From assembly GCA_013698135.1 (NCBI GenBank), contig JACCVM010000056.1, forward strand, positions 1 through 43,347: a stretch of 43,347 nt of DNA. Direction: 5' to 3'. The notes under the pieces were generated by a model. It had not been told where the DNA came from. It saw only the letters and a program-made list of their open reading frames with translations, and searched no databases. This DNA comes from Euzebyaceae bacterium (GTDB lineage: Bacteria > Actinomycetota > Nitriliruptoria > Euzebyales > Egibacteraceae). Both the position numbers and the translations under genes were made by a program. This document shows positions 1 to 8,899 of this stretch, in pieces (within the stretch, counting starts at the first letter, position 1; every line of letters starts with the position of its first letter).

Positions 1-147
1 TACCTGGCTGACGGGCGCTGGCAGGTCGCCGATCTCGGCTCCACCAACGGCACGTTCTGCAACCAGATGAAGGTCGGCTCGCCGACGGCCTTGGCGCCTG
101 GTGATCAACTGGGGATCGGCAAGACCGTCGTGCAGGTGCGCCGCTGA
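1..147 (+). CDS. FHA-domain protein, C-terminal fragment (FhaB/FipA-like)
   Basis: The window opens inside this reading frame, and only the last 48 residues are present. They contain the FHA core motif 'LGSTNGTF', followed by a 'LAPGDQLGIGKT' stretch, which is the typical end of a forkhead-associated domain. FHA domains bind phosphothreonine peptides. The stop codon TGA overlaps the ATG of the downstream PP2C phosphatase (TGATG). By gene order this is the counterpart of mycobacterial FhaB/FipA, an adaptor for the PknA/PknB kinases at the divisome. The FHA assignment is read from sequence; the FhaB identity is inferred from context because the N-terminus is missing. Confidence 0.85.
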   Translation, partial: YLADGRWQVADLGSTNGTFCNQMKVGSPTALAPGDQLGIGKTVVQVRR

Positions 148-1511
148 TGGCCGAGGACCAGGGACGAGGGATGCGGCTACGGGCCTACGCCGGCTCCGAT
201 GTCGGACAGGCGCGCAAGGGCAAGGTCAACGAGGACAACCTGTTCTTCGGCACCACGGTCTTCGCCGTCGCCGATGGCATGGGAGGCCACCAGGCCGGCG
301 AGGTCGCCTCCGAGGAGGCCCTCAAGCCCGTCGAGAACCTGGACGGGCGAACCTACCCTGACGAGGCGGACGCCACCGAGGCGCTGCGTTCGGCGATCGA
401 AGCCGCCAACCGCAGCGTGGTCGAGCAGGCGCAGTCGGACCCGGCCCTGTCCGGCATGGGCACCACCCTGACCGCGACCATGGTCCGCGACGGCAGTCTG
501 CACCTGGCCCACGTCGGTGACAGCCGCGCGTACCTGCTGCGGGGCCGCGACGAGATCACCCAGCTGACGACCGACCACACCCTCGTCGAGCAGCTGGTGC
601 AGGAGGGTCGGCTGTCGCGCGACGAGATCTCGACCCACCCGCAGCGCAGCGTGGTCACCCGCGCCATCGGCGTGGACCGCGACGTCGAGGTCGACACGCT
701 GCCGCCGCTCGCCCTGCAGCCCGGCGACCAGGTGCTGCTGTGCTCCGACGGGCTGAGCGGGCCGGTCGCAGACAGCGAGATCGCCGAGATTCTGGTCGGC
801 ACCGACGACGGCGACGAGGCGGTGCGCCGGTTGCTGGCAGCGGCCAACGCCCGCGGCGGCCCGGACAACATCACCGTCGTGCTGCTGCGCGCCGAGTCGG
901 ACACCGACCCCGACGACCAGCCCACCGAAGCCATCGCCGCGGCCGTTTCCGGCTCCTCAGGGACGAGCGGGGCCCGCACCGCTGGCGGTGGCGGCGGCGG
1001 GCCGTCCAGCATCGCCATCCGGACCCGGCCCGACAGCGACGGCCACGACTTCGCCAGCGACTTTGGCCGCTACGGCGCCCGAGGCAATGCCGCGGTACCG
1101 GCTCCGGAGCGGGGGGCTGGCGTCAAGCGTGCCCTGGCGATCCTGCTGTCGGCGATCGTGCTGCTGGCCGTCCTGGGCGGTGGAGGCTGGCTGGTGTTGA
1201 GTCGCGCCTGGTTCCTCGGCGACATGGGTGGGGACGTGGCGATCTTCCGTGGCCTGCCGCAACAGGTCGTCGGCGTCGACTTGTTTCGCCTCGCCGAGGT
1301 GACCGGGCCGGCGGTCAGCGACCTCGACCCGCGCATCCGCGCCCGCCTCGCCGAGGGCATCACCGTGGCGTCGCAGAGCGAAGCCCAGGCCACCATCGAC
1401 GAGTGGCAGGCCCAGGTCGACGAAGCGCTCGAGCCAGCCGACAGCAGCCAGCCAACCCGAGCCAGCCGGCCAACCGAGACCCGCCGGTCCAACGCGTCAG
1501 AGACGCCGTGA
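147..1511 (+). CDS. pstP: PP2C-family Ser/Thr protein phosphatase (PstP-like)
   Basis: This is a membrane-anchored metal-dependent phosphatase expected to reverse Ser/Thr kinase signalling by PknB. The PP2C metal motifs are visible: 'NEDN' near residue 29, 'ADGMGGH' near 42, 'GDSRAYL' near 124, 'CSDGL' near 198 and 'GGPDNITVV' near 236. A Gly/Pro-rich juxtamembrane linker follows, then one membrane helix at about residues 328-350 and an external tail of about 100 residues. The ATG at 147 overlaps the FHA stop. An internal ATG at 171 ('MRLRAYAGSDVG') matches the usual family N-terminus and could be the true start. The gene overlaps the next start by GTGA. The family call is firm; the gene symbol rests on synteny. 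Confidence 0.93.
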   Translation: MAEDQGRGMRLRAYAGSDVGQARKGKVNEDNLFFGTTVFAVADGMGGHQAGEVASEEALKPVENLDGRTYPDEADATEALRSAIEAANRSVVEQAQSDPALSGMGTTLTATMVRDGSLHLAHVGDSRAYLLRGRDEITQLTTDHTLVEQLVQEGRLSRDEISTHPQRSVVTRAIGVDRDVEVDTLPPLALQPGDQVLLCSDGLSGPVADSEIAEILVGTDDGDEAVRRLLAAANARGGPDNITVVLLRAESDTDPDDQPTEAIAAAVSGSSGTSGARTAGGGGGGPSSIAIRTRPDSDGHDFASDFGRYGARGNAAVPAPERGAGVKRALAILLSAIVLLAVLGGGGWLVLSRAWFLGDMGGDVAIFRGLPQQVVGVDLFRLAEVTGPAVSDLDPRIRARLAEGITVASQSEAQATIDEWQAQVDEALEPADSSQPTRASRPTETRRSNASETP

Positions 1512-2839
1512 GCGCCATTGCGGCACCCCTTCCGGCGCCGGCGGACGCGCGCCGCAGGGCCAACTCCGAGTTGGGTCTGCTCATCCTTGCGCTGCTGGTC
1601 ACCCTCGGGGCCCACACCCTGGTCGGCCTCGCCCAGACCGGGGCGGTCCCGGCCGGGCTGGCGGCCTACGGCGGGGCGATGGCGGCGCTGGGGGCGGCGG
1701 CGCATCTGGCCAGCCGCCGCCTGGCGTCCAGTGCTGACCCGGTCCTGCTGCCGCTGGCCTTCCTGCTCAACGGCCTCGGCCTGGCCATGGTGCGCCGGCT
1801 GGACTTCGCCGAGCAGACGTCGCAGGCCCCGGCGCAGACCATCTGGACGGTCGTCGCGATCGTGGTGTTCATCGTGACCCTGGCCGTGGTGCGTGACCAC
1901 CGCATGCTGGACGACTATCGCTACCTCGTCGGCATCGGCGCGCTGGTGTTTCTGCTGCTGCCGTTGGTGCCCGGCATCGGCAAGGAGGTCAACGGCGCCC
2001 GGATCTGGCTGGGCCTCGGCGGGCTGTCGTTCCAGCCCGGGGAGGTCGCCAAGCTGGGCCTGGTCGTCTTCTTCGCCAGCTACCTGGCCGAGAAGCGAGC
2101 GCTGCTGACCGTGGCCACCAACCGCCTCGGGCCGCTGATGGTCCCACCGGCGCGCGCCTTCGGGCCCATCCTGGCCGTCTGGGGCGTCAGCCTGTCCGTG
2201 CTGGTGTTCCAAAAGGACCTCGGGCTCAGCTTGCTGATCTTTGGCATCTTCGTGGCGATGCTGTACGTGGCCACGGCTCGGCTGACCTATGTGCTGCTCG
2301 GCTTGGCGCTGTTCTCCGCGGGCGCCTACGCCGCGTGGACCATCTTCAGCCACGTGCAGTCACGCATCTCGACGTGGCTGGATCCGTGGAGCGTCTACGA
2401 CAGCGCCGGCTACCAGGTGGCCCAGAGCCTGTTCGCCATGGCCACCGGCGGCATCTTCGGCGTCGGCCTTGGCCAAGGGCGGCCCGACATCATTCCCGAG
2501 GTCAACACCGACTTCATCTTCGCGGCGTTCGGTGAGGAGATCGGACTGCTGGGCACCACGGCACTGCTGCTGTGCTTCTTTCTGTTCGTGGGCCGGGGCT
2601 TCGCGGTGGCGACGCGCAGCCGGGACGACTTCGGCCAGCTGCTCGCGGCGGGAATGACCTTCCTGTTCGGCCTCCAGGTGTTCGTCATCCTTGGTGGCGT
2701 GACACAGCTGCTGCCGCTGACGGGTGTGACCCTGCCGTTCATGTCCTACGGTGGCTCGTCATTGCTGGCCAACTATGCGCTGGTGGCGCTGCTGCTGCGG
2801 GTGTCCGCCTCGTCGTCCGCTGGCCAGAGCAGCGCATGA
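1508..2839 (+). CDS. rodA: RodA/FtsW/SpoVE-family peptidoglycan glycosyltransferase
   Basis: A polytopic SEDS protein of 443 aa that polymerises lipid II glycan strands together with a class B PBP. The ORF track extends it upstream to 740, but that part is a shadow of the phosphatase. The start chosen is the GTG overlapping the phosphatase stop (GTGA), giving 'VSAIAAPLPAPADARRRANSELG' before the first helix. SEDS signatures are present: a 'GANGARIWL'-like 'EVNGARIWLGLGG', 'FQPGEVAKLGLVVF', 'FQKDLGLSLLIFG', and the C-terminal 'LPLTGVTLPFMSYGGSSL'. Its stop overlaps the ATG of pbpA (ATGA), so the polymerase and transpeptidase are translationally coupled. The RodA rather than FtsW label comes from its place in the pstP-rodA-pbpA-pknB cluster. 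Confidence 0.93.
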   Translation: MSAIAAPLPAPADARRRANSELGLLILALLVTLGAHTLVGLAQTGAVPAGLAAYGGAMAALGAAAHLASRRLASSADPVLLPLAFLLNGLGLAMVRRLDFAEQTSQAPAQTIWTVVAIVVFIVTLAVVRDHRMLDDYRYLVGIGALVFLLLPLVPGIGKEVNGARIWLGLGGLSFQPGEVAKLGLVVFFASYLAEKRALLTVATNRLGPLMVPPARAFGPILAVWGVSLSVLVFQKDLGLSLLIFGIFVAMLYVATARLTYVLLGLALFSAGAYAAWTIFSHVQSRISTWLDPWSVYDSAGYQVAQSLFAMATGGIFGVGLGQGRPDIIPEVNTDFIFAAFGEEIGLLGTTALLLCFFLFVGRGFAVATRSRDDFGQLLAAGMTFLFGLQVFVILGGVTQLLPLTGVTLPFMSYGGSSLLANYALVALLLRVSASSSAGQSSA

Positions 2840-4308
2840 CCCGCCAGGTCCGGCGTGTCGCCGCCGTGCTGTTCCTGCTGTTCGGGGCGTTGTTCGTCAA
2901 CCTCAACTACTTGCAGGTGCTGCGGGCCGACAACCTGAGCAACGACAACCGCAACAGCCGCACGATCATCGCCGAGTACTCGATCCGCCGCGGTTCGATC
3001 GTGGCGGAACAGGGCCGCGACACCGTCGTGCTCGCGGAGTCCGTCGCCACCGACGGTGATCGCTTCAAGTACCGGAGGCGCTACCCCGAGCCGGAGCTGT
3101 ACGCCCACGTGACCGGCTTCTACTCGCTGGTGTACGGGCGGACGGGACTCGAGGACACCGCGAACGGCTTCCTGGTGGGTGATGCTCCCGAGCAGTTCGC
3201 CCGCAACGTCGGTGATCTGCTCACCGGCCGGGAACCGGAGGGCGACGACGTCGTGGTCACCTTGCGACCCGAGGTGCAACGGGCGGCTCGGGAGGCGCTG
3301 GGCGACCGCGTCGGCGCCGTCGTCGCGCTGGAGCCGCAGACAGGGGCGGTGCTCGCCTTGTGGGCCAATCCCAGCTACGACCCCAACCGGCTGGCCACCT
3401 TCGACCGCGATCGGGCGGTGCGCTACTGGGAGCGCAGCGAGAACGAACGGCGCAGCCGCGCCCTGCGCGAGACCTACCCGCCTGGCTCGACGTTCAAGGT
3501 GGTCACCGCGGCGGCCGCCCTGGAAGACGGCATCGACCCCGACGACACCTTCGACGACCCTTCCAGCTACACCCCGCCGCAGACCACCGCCGCCATCCCC
3601 AACTTCGGTGGCGGGCTGTGCAACGGCGGCAGCCCGATCACCCTCGCCCGGGCATTCGAGGTCAGCTGCAACACCACGTTCGCCCAGCTCGGGGTCGACG
3701 TCGGCGCGGACCTCCTGGTGGAGCAGGCCGAGGCGTTCGGCTTCAACGAGACGTTCGATCTCGACCTGCCCATGGCCGCCAGCGCCATCCCAGCCGACCT
3801 GGACCCGCCGTCAACCGCACAGAGCGCGATCGGCCAGCGCGACGTGCGCGCCACGCCGCTGCAGATGGCCATGGTGTCGGCGGCGGTCGCCAACGACGGA
3901 GTGCTGATGCGACCGCATGTCATCACCCGCGTCGAGGACTTCGCCGGGCGGGTCGTCCGCGAGACGACCCCCTCCATGCTGGTGCTCGACGGCCAGGACG
4001 ACGCGCGCGCCGTCAGCCGTGAGACCGCCGCGGCCCTGCAGGACATGATGCGCGGTGTGGTCACCAACGGCAGCGGTGGCGCCGCGGCCGTCCCCGGCGT
4101 CGAGGTGGCCGGCAAGACGGGAACGGCGCAGACCGCCGAGGGTGCCAACCCAACCGTGTGGTTCACCGGGTTCGCGCCGTTCGAGGACCCGCAGGTCGCG
4201 GTGGCGGTGGTCGTGCCCGACGGCGGCGACGTCGGCAGTGAGGCCACCGGCGGCGCGGTGGCCGCGCCGATCGCCAGTGCGGTCATCGACGCCGCGGTCG
4301 GCGAGTAG
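2836..4308 (+). CDS. pbpA: Class B penicillin-binding protein (PbpA-type transpeptidase)
   Basis: A 490-aa bitopic D,D-transpeptidase that cross-links peptidoglycan outside the cell, partnered with the SEDS protein encoded just upstream. One N-terminal membrane helix lies at residues 9-27. Then come a short dimerisation region and the transpeptidase domain with all three catalytic motifs: 'STFK' (nucleophile S218, K221), 'SCN' (277-279) and 'KTGT' (427-430). The true start is the ATG overlapping the RodA stop; the 578-aa track version carries upstream shadow. At about 490 residues it matches mycobacterial PbpA rather than the larger PBP3/FtsI. The stop is 8 nt before the PknB start. I see no PASTA domains in this protein. 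Confidence 0.94.
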   Translation: MTRQVRRVAAVLFLLFGALFVNLNYLQVLRADNLSNDNRNSRTIIAEYSIRRGSIVAEQGRDTVVLAESVATDGDRFKYRRRYPEPELYAHVTGFYSLVYGRTGLEDTANGFLVGDAPEQFARNVGDLLTGREPEGDDVVVTLRPEVQRAAREALGDRVGAVVALEPQTGAVLALWANPSYDPNRLATFDRDRAVRYWERSENERRSRALRETYPPGSTFKVVTAAAALEDGIDPDDTFDDPSSYTPPQTTAAIPNFGGGLCNGGSPITLARAFEVSCNTTFAQLGVDVGADLLVEQAEAFGFNETFDLDLPMAASAIPADLDPPSTAQSAIGQRDVRATPLQMAMVSAAVANDGVLMRPHVITRVEDFAGRVVRETTPSMLVLDGQDDARAVSRETAAALQDMMRGVVTNGSGGAAAVPGVEVAGKTGTAQTAEGANPTVWFTGFAPFEDPQVAVAVVVPDGGDVGSEATGGAVAAPIASAVIDAAVGE

Positions 4309-4316
4309 GCGGTGCG

Positions 4317-6176
4317 GTGAACGACGACGAGACCACTGCGGTGTCCGATGGCCCCAGCCGTCGGGTGCTGGCCGGCCGCTACGTGCTGCGCGGCCTGCTC
4401 GGCCAGGGCGGCATGGCCGACGTCGAGCTGGCCTACGACGAGGTGCTCGACCGCCAGGTCGCCGTCAAGCTGCTGCATCAGCGCTACACCGACGACCCCG
4501 CCTTCCTGGAGCGCTTCAAGCGTGAGGCGCGAGCCGCCGCCAGCCTCAACCACGCGAACATGGTCGCCGTCTACGACACCGGCGAGCAGGACGCGCGGCC
4601 CTACATCGTCATGGAGTACGTCGCCGGCCGTAGCCTGCGCGACCTGTTGCGCCGCGAAGGCGTATTGCCGCAGCGTGCGGCCGAGATCGCCAGCGACGCC
4701 GCCCTCGGCCTTGACTACGCCCACGAGCGCGGCCTGGTGCACCGCGACATCAAGCCGGCCAACATCATGCTGTCCGAAGAGGGGCAGGTGAAGGTCACCG
4801 ACTTCGGCATTGCCCGCGCCGCGGGCGCTGACACGGTGACCCAGACCGCCGCGGTGTTCGGCACCGCCGCCTACATCTCGCCCGAGCAGGCCCAGGGCGA
4901 GGACGTCGACCGGCGCACTGATGTCTACAGCCTCGGTGTCGTGCTGTACGAGATGTTGACCGGCCGGCAACCGTTCACCGCCGACAGTGCGGTCGCCCTG
5001 GCCTACAAGCACGTCTCCGAGCCGCCGGTCCCCCCGACCCAGATCAACGACGAGATCTCGCCGGCTTTGGAGTCGGTCGTCTTGCGGGCGATGGCCAAGA
5101 ATCCTGACAACCGTTACCAGACGGCGCGCGAGTTCCACGACGACCTGCAGCGGGAGATGCAGGGACAGGCGGTGTCGGCACCGCCGGTCATGGCCTATGC
5201 CACCACTCAGGCGATCCGCAGCGGCGCCGCTGAACCCACCATGGTCGCCACCGGCGCTCGCCAGTACGTCGATGAGGAGGAGTACACCCCAGAGGGCCAC
5301 CCCGGCCGGCGCCGCTTCGGCTACGTGATGCTGGCCCTGCTGCTGCTGGCGGTGGTCGCGGCGGCGGTGTTCGCCCTTACGCGGCTGTTCGCTACCGAAG
5401 ACGTGCGGCAGGTGATCGTGCCCGACGTCGAAGGCATGCAGGTCGAGCGCGCCCAACGAGAGCTGCGCGAGGCGGGATTGGACAGCGCGATCGTCGATCG
5501 CGTGCAAGATCCCCAGGTAGGGGAAGGCAGGGTCATCAGCAGCGACCCGCCCGCTGAGGTCACCGTCGCTGAGGACTCCATCGTCGAGCTGGTGATCTCA
5601 ACGGGCACGCCCACCGTGCAGGTGCCGCGGCTGCGAGGCCTGACCGAGGACGATGCCAGGGCGGCGTTGCGGCAGGCGGGCCTGTCCGTCGGCGAGACGC
5701 AGGAGGCGCGCAGCGACGACATCGAAGCCGGCTTGGTCATCCGCAGTGACCCGCCGGCGGGCAGCGAGGTCACCGTAGGCAGCAACGTCTCCTACCTCGT
5801 GTCAGCTGGACCGGAGTCGGTGCAGCTGCCCGACGTCAGCGGGGACGCGGAGGGCGAGGCCGCCGAGCGCCTGCGCAACGCCTGTGCCACGCCGCCTTGT
5901 GTCGAGGTCGCGGTGGTGCGCACCTTCGACGACAGCGTGGATCAGGGCATCGCCATCCGCACCGAGCCGGACGCCGGCTCCCGGGTGCCGTTCGGCTCCA
6001 CGGTGACCTTAGTCGTGTCCCAAGGCAGCGAGCCCGAACCCGAGCCCGAACCCACCGTGCCGGAACCCACCGAACCCGAACCCACCGAACCCGAACCCAC
6101 CGAGCCGGAACCCACCGAGCCGGAACCCACCGACGCGGCGCTCCCGCCTCCGACGGAGCCGCCTGAGGTGCCCTGA
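4317..6176 (+). CDS. pknB: PASTA-domain Ser/Thr protein kinase (PknB-like)
   Basis: A 619-aa transmembrane kinase that senses muropeptide or lipid II fragments and phosphorylates division and wall-synthesis proteins. It starts with GTG 8 nt after pbpA. The kinase domain spans about residues 20-280: glycine loop 'GQGGMADV', catalytic Lys51, 'HRDIKPAN' (D144), 'DFG' (162-164), and an activation loop with Thr residues before 'GTAAYISPEQ'. One membrane helix lies at 335-357. Three extracellular PASTA repeats follow, beginning near 'VIVPDVEGM', 'VQVPRLRGL' and 'VQLPDVSGD'. Mycobacterial PknB has four, so this one is shorter. The C-terminus is a Pro/Glu/Thr repeat tail (see the repeat entry). No separate PknA gene is seen in the cluster. 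Confidence 0.95.
   Translation: MNDDETTAVSDGPSRRVLAGRYVLRGLLGQGGMADVELAYDEVLDRQVAVKLLHQRYTDDPAFLERFKREARAAASLNHANMVAVYDTGEQDARPYIVMEYVAGRSLRDLLRREGVLPQRAAEIASDAALGLDYAHERGLVHRDIKPANIMLSEEGQVKVTDFGIARAAGADTVTQTAAVFGTAAYISPEQAQGEDVDRRTDVYSLGVVLYEMLTGRQPFTADSAVALAYKHVSEPPVPPTQINDEISPALESVVLRAMAKNPDNRYQTAREFHDDLQREMQGQAVSAPPVMAYATTQAIRSGAAEPTMVATGARQYVDEEEYTPEGHPGRRRFGYVMLALLLLAVVAAAVFALTRLFATEDVRQVIVPDVEGMQVERAQRELREAGLDSAIVDRVQDPQVGEGRVISSDPPAEVTVAEDSIVELVISTGTPTVQVPRLRGLTEDDARAALRQAGLSVGETQEARSDDIEAGLVIRSDPPAGSEVTVGSNVSYLVSAGPESVQLPDVSGDAEGEAAERLRNACATPPCVEVAVVRTFDDSVDQGIAIRTEPDAGSRVPFGSTVTLVVSQGSEPEPEPEPTVPEPTEPEPTEPEPTEPEPTEPEPTDAALPPPTEPPEVP
6060..6134 (+). repeat. Tandem 15-nt repeat coding for PEPTE units in PknB tail
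   Basis: Five near-identical 15-nt units of the form 'ccggaacccaccgaa' encode (Pro-Glu-Pro-Thr-Glu)x5 at the extracellular C-terminus of the kinase. Units differ only at third codon positions. Such arrays can change copy number by slippage, and the product would be a rigid acidic stalk reaching into the wall. The repeat is seen directly; its role is inferred. Confidence 0.9.
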
Positions 6177-6281
6177 GGGAAACCTGGCTCGGGTCAGCCG
6201 CCGACGAGGGACAGGACGCGTTTGACGGCGGCGCCAGAGCCGAGCGCCGGTCGAGCGCCGCCAGCAGGTCCTCGCGCGGGC

Positions 6282-6440
6282 GAAGCCCTGGCTCCACACC
6301 CGGATCGGGCAGCCCTCGTCGCTCCAGGCTTGCACCAGTTCCGCGAAGGCACCGGCTCGGACCGTGAAGAACTGAGCGCCATGGTCCAGCGTCGCAACGC
6401 CGAGCCGGCGGGTGGCGAGCCGGCCACCGGGCCGGTCACC
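6282..6440 (-). pseudogene. Relic of a renalase-like NAD(P)/FAD-dependent amine oxidoreductase
   Basis: The minus strand encodes an uninterrupted 53-codon stretch, 'GGRLATRRL' ... 'TLDHGAQFFTVR' ... 'VWSQGF', which closely matches residues roughly 30-90 of the renalase/amine-oxidase-like flavoprotein family. No Rossmann 'GxGxxG' N-terminus is found upstream (an in-frame TAG lies just before). Downstream the frame breaks: the continuation is out of frame and ends near 6194. The full-length family is about 320 residues, so this is a small decayed fragment between pknB and the stress-like gene. The rest of 6177-6486 shows no other recognisable gene. The homology is recognised by eye from memory of the family. 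Confidence 0.6.
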
Positions 6441-6486
6441 TGCTCTGCGCCAAGGCCGCGCCTCGGGCTAACCTGGCAAACCGTCC

Positions 6487-7251
6487 GTGGCCCCGGCCGC
6501 CCTGGAGGCAAGCCGCTTGGATGCTCCCGGTTCCACCCTGGTGCTGTACCGGACGACCCGCAACGCGTCCGTGCTCACCAACCTCGCCGCGGCCGGTGTC
6601 GGTGGAGGCGCGTTGCACGCGCACGGGCCGGCGCTGCACGGCCATGACGGGGCCGAGGCCGCCGAGACCGTAACCATGCTCGCCCAGCAACGCGGCGTCA
6701 CCGCGATGATCTGGGACGGTGACGCCCCCACGGATCTTGCCGGGGTTCACCGGCTGGCCAAAGAGGCCGAGGCCAGCCTCGTGGTGGTCGAGTGGCAGCC
6801 CGCCGTGCGCGGCGGGGACGCGTTGGCTCGAGACGTGCTGGCCGACCCGCCTTGCGACGTGCTGCTGGTGCGCCCCGGCCAGATCGCAGACATCCGTGAG
6901 ATCGTGGTCGCGGTCGGTCCCGGGCCCAACGCCCCGCTGCTGGCGCGCCTGGCGCGCTCCTGGGCCGCCGCCTTCGGGGTTCCTGCTAAGACGCTGCACC
7001 GGGTCGCCGGCGACGACGATGTCGCCGCGGGCCGCGCGCTGTGCAAGCGTCTCGCCCCCGAGCTTGAGGCCGTCGTCGAGGTGGGCCGCGACCTGACCAA
7101 CCTGTTGGCCGAATGCGCGGCACGGACCGGCTTCATCGCGCTGGGAGCCACCGAGCACGTGGCGCTGGACCGGGTGGCCGCCCGCACGGCACCGGGGCAG
7201 CTGGCCACCCGTGCGGGCGCAACGGTCGTCGTCGGCCGTACCGCCACGTAG
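6487..7251 (+). CDS. Universal-stress-protein-like protein
   Basis: A 254-aa soluble protein of Ala/Val/Leu-rich alpha/beta composition. The first half has 'ASLVVVEWQPAVRGGDALARDVLADPPCDVLLVRPG', the usual look of a USP-type nucleotide-binding fold. The second half starts again with a strand ('EIVVAVGPGPNAPLLARLA') and ends in 'GATVVVGRTA'. The ATP-binding 'GxxGx(9)GS' signature is not evident, so nucleotide binding is doubtful. The start is a GTG with no clear ribosome site; a TAnnnT box (TAACCT, 6469-6474) lies 12 nt upstream, so the leader may be very short. The gene stands alone, convergent with trpG. Function is unknown; the family call is moderate. Confidence 0.6.
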   Translation: MAPAALEASRLDAPGSTLVLYRTTRNASVLTNLAAAGVGGGALHAHGPALHGHDGAEAAETVTMLAQQRGVTAMIWDGDAPTDLAGVHRLAKEAEASLVVVEWQPAVRGGDALARDVLADPPCDVLLVRPGQIADIREIVVAVGPGPNAPLLARLARSWAAAFGVPAKTLHRVAGDDDVAAGRALCKRLAPELEAVVEVGRDLTNLLAECAARTGFIALGATEHVALDRVAARTAPGQLATRAGATVVVGRTAT

Positions 7252-7299
7252 TCCATCGGGCCGCAGCGCACAGGGGAGCTCAGGCCGCACCTGTCAGGG

Positions 7300-7899
7300 T
7301 CATCCCCTGACCGGCCGCGCGGCAGCGAGGCTGGCCAAGAAGTTGGCGAGCAGGTCCATACCGGCGGTGGTGAGGATGGACTCGGGGTGGAACTGCACCC
7401 CTTCGACCGTCCACTCGCGGTGGCGCAGGCCCATGATGAGGCCGTTGGCGGTGCGCGCGGTGACTTCGAGGCTGTCGGGAACGCTGTCGGCGGCCACCAC
7501 GAGGGAGTGGTAGCGGGTGGCGTCGAACGGCTGGGGCAGCCCGGTGAAGACGCCGCGGTCGTCGTGGTGGATCAGCGAGGTTTTGCCATGGACCAGTTCC
7601 GGGGCCCGTACGACCTGGCCGCCGTAGACCTCGCCGATGCACTGGTGGCCCAGGCACACCCCCAGCAGGGGAATCTGCCCGCCGAAGCGGCGAATCACCG
7701 CGTTGGACAGCCCAGCCTCGGCCGGGGGGCCGGGTCCCGGCGAGATGACGATGCCGTCGGGGCGTAGGGCCGCCAGCTCATCGAGGGTGAAGGCGTCGTT
7801 ACGCGCGACCTCGACGTCGGCACCCAGCTCGCCGAGCTCTTGGGCGATGTTGTAGGTGAAGCTGTCGTAGTTGTCGACGAGGAACACGCGCGCGGCCAT
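7300..7899 (-). CDS. trpG: Glutamine amidotransferase, anthranilate/aminodeoxychorismate synthase component II
   Basis: A 199-aa class I glutamine amidotransferase that supplies ammonia to chorismate-using synthases (TrpE or PabB). The N-terminus '[13 protein letters not shown]' and the oxyanion motif 'SPGPGPP' are typical. The catalytic triad is complete: Cys82 in 'GVCLGHQ', and His171 and Glu173 in 'FHPES'. No synthase partner is in the window, so it may serve folate (PabA), tryptophan (TrpG) or both. It is the last gene of the DUF881-sortase-YihY run on the minus strand, 37 nt after YihY. In Mycobacterium trpG sits in the same place between the DUF881 gene and pknB. Confidence 0.92.
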   Translation of the reverse strand: MAARVFLVDNYDSFTYNIAQELGELGADVEVARNDAFTLDELAALRPDGIVISPGPGPPAEAGLSNAVIRRFGGQIPLLGVCLGHQCIGEVYGGQVVRAPELVHGKTSLIHHDDRGVFTGLPQPFDATRYHSLVVAADSVPDSLEVTARTANGLIMGLRHREWTVEGVQFHPESILTTAGMDLLANFLASLAAARPVRG

Positions 7900-7936
7900 T
7901 CAGGCGCAGCCTAGTCGGCGGAGCGGTCAGCACTCG

Positions 7937-8899
7937 CTATTGCACCTCTCGGCACAGCTCGGCGTTGAGCTCGCCGCCGACGAGGATGGCGAATCCTGTC
8001 AAGTACGTCCAGACGATGGTGGCGACGAGCGTGCCGATGACCCGGCCGACGAGCGCCACCGCCACGTCCTGGGTGTCGGCCAGCACGCTGTCGCCGCCAC
8101 CGGCCGCCAGGTACACCCGGAAGCCGACGGAGGCCAGGATCCACAGCGCCACGCCGAGCACGGCGCCCGGCAGGCAGGCACGCCACCCGAAGTTGACGTT
8201 GGGACACAAGCGGTACACGCAGGCCAGGAACGCAACCACAATGAGGACCAACAGTGGCCAGCGTCCAATGCCCCACAGCGCCTGGAAGAGCCCCCCCAAC
8301 CCGAAGCGGTCGGCCAGCGTCTGACCGGTCCCTAGCAACGGGCCGACGACCATCAGCAGCAGGGTGAGGACGACCACCACGATGAAGCCGGCCGCCAGGC
8401 CGATCGACAGCAGACGCTGGGTCACCAGGCCCCGCCGTTCGGTGACGCCGTAGGCGGTGTCAAGCGATCGAATGGTGGCACTGAACACGCGGCTGGCCAG
8501 GTACAGCGTGACCAGCGCGCCGCCCAGCGCCAAGCCGCCTCGCTCCTGTCCAAGCAGCGCCCGCAGGAAGGGTGCCATCACCTGGTCGGTGAGCCTGTGG
8601 CTGAAGATCACCGACAGCCCACGGATCACCGCGTCCGCGCCGCGCAAGACGGTGTCCGCGCCAAGCAGATCCTCCAGGTAGCCCATCGTCGCCCCAAAGG
8701 TGACCAGCAGCGGAACCAGCGACAGCAGCGCCCAGAACGCCATTTCAGCGGCCAGCCCGGACACCCGGTTCTCGACGGTCTGCTCCACCAACCGCACGCC
8801 GAGGACGAACGGGTTGACCGAGCCGACCCGCCAGCTGCGTGCCTGTGCCCAGGTCAGGACACGATCCCGCTTGCGCGGTTCAGGCACTGGCGCCCGCAC
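7937..8899 (-). CDS. YihY/virulence-factor-BrkB family membrane protein
   Basis: A 320-aa inner-membrane protein with about six hydrophobic segments. The family's hallmark N-terminal region is recognisable: 'RVSGLAAEMAFWALLSLVPLLVTF'. So are 'LASRVFSATIRSLDTAYGV' and the C-terminal 'WTYLTGFAILVGGELNAEL'. YihY/BrkB proteins were once called RNase BN, a name now considered wrong; their biochemical role is not known. The GTG start lies inside the end of the upstream 48-aa peptide gene (20-nt overlap), so it is probably translationally coupled. It is inserted between the sortase and trpG, an arrangement I do not recall from mycobacteria. Confidence 0.87.
   Translation of the reverse strand: MRAPVPEPRKRDRVLTWAQARSWRVGSVNPFVLGVRLVEQTVENRVSGLAAEMAFWALLSLVPLLVTFGATMGYLEDLLGADTVLRGADAVIRGLSVIFSHRLTDQVMAPFLRALLGQERGGLALGGALVTLYLASRVFSATIRSLDTAYGVTERRGLVTQRLLSIGLAAGFIVVVVLTLLLMVVGPLLGTGQTLADRFGLGGLFQALWGIGRWPLLVLIVVAFLACVYRLCPNVNFGWRACLPGAVLGVALWILASVGFRVYLAAGGGDSVLADTQDVAVALVGRVIGTLVATIVWTYLTGFAILVGGELNAELCREVQ

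Noticed and set aside
3567-5507. 646-aa minus-strand ORF across pbpA/pknB
   Set aside because: Antisense shadow of two clear genes; composition is His/Arg/Gly-rich without any family motif.
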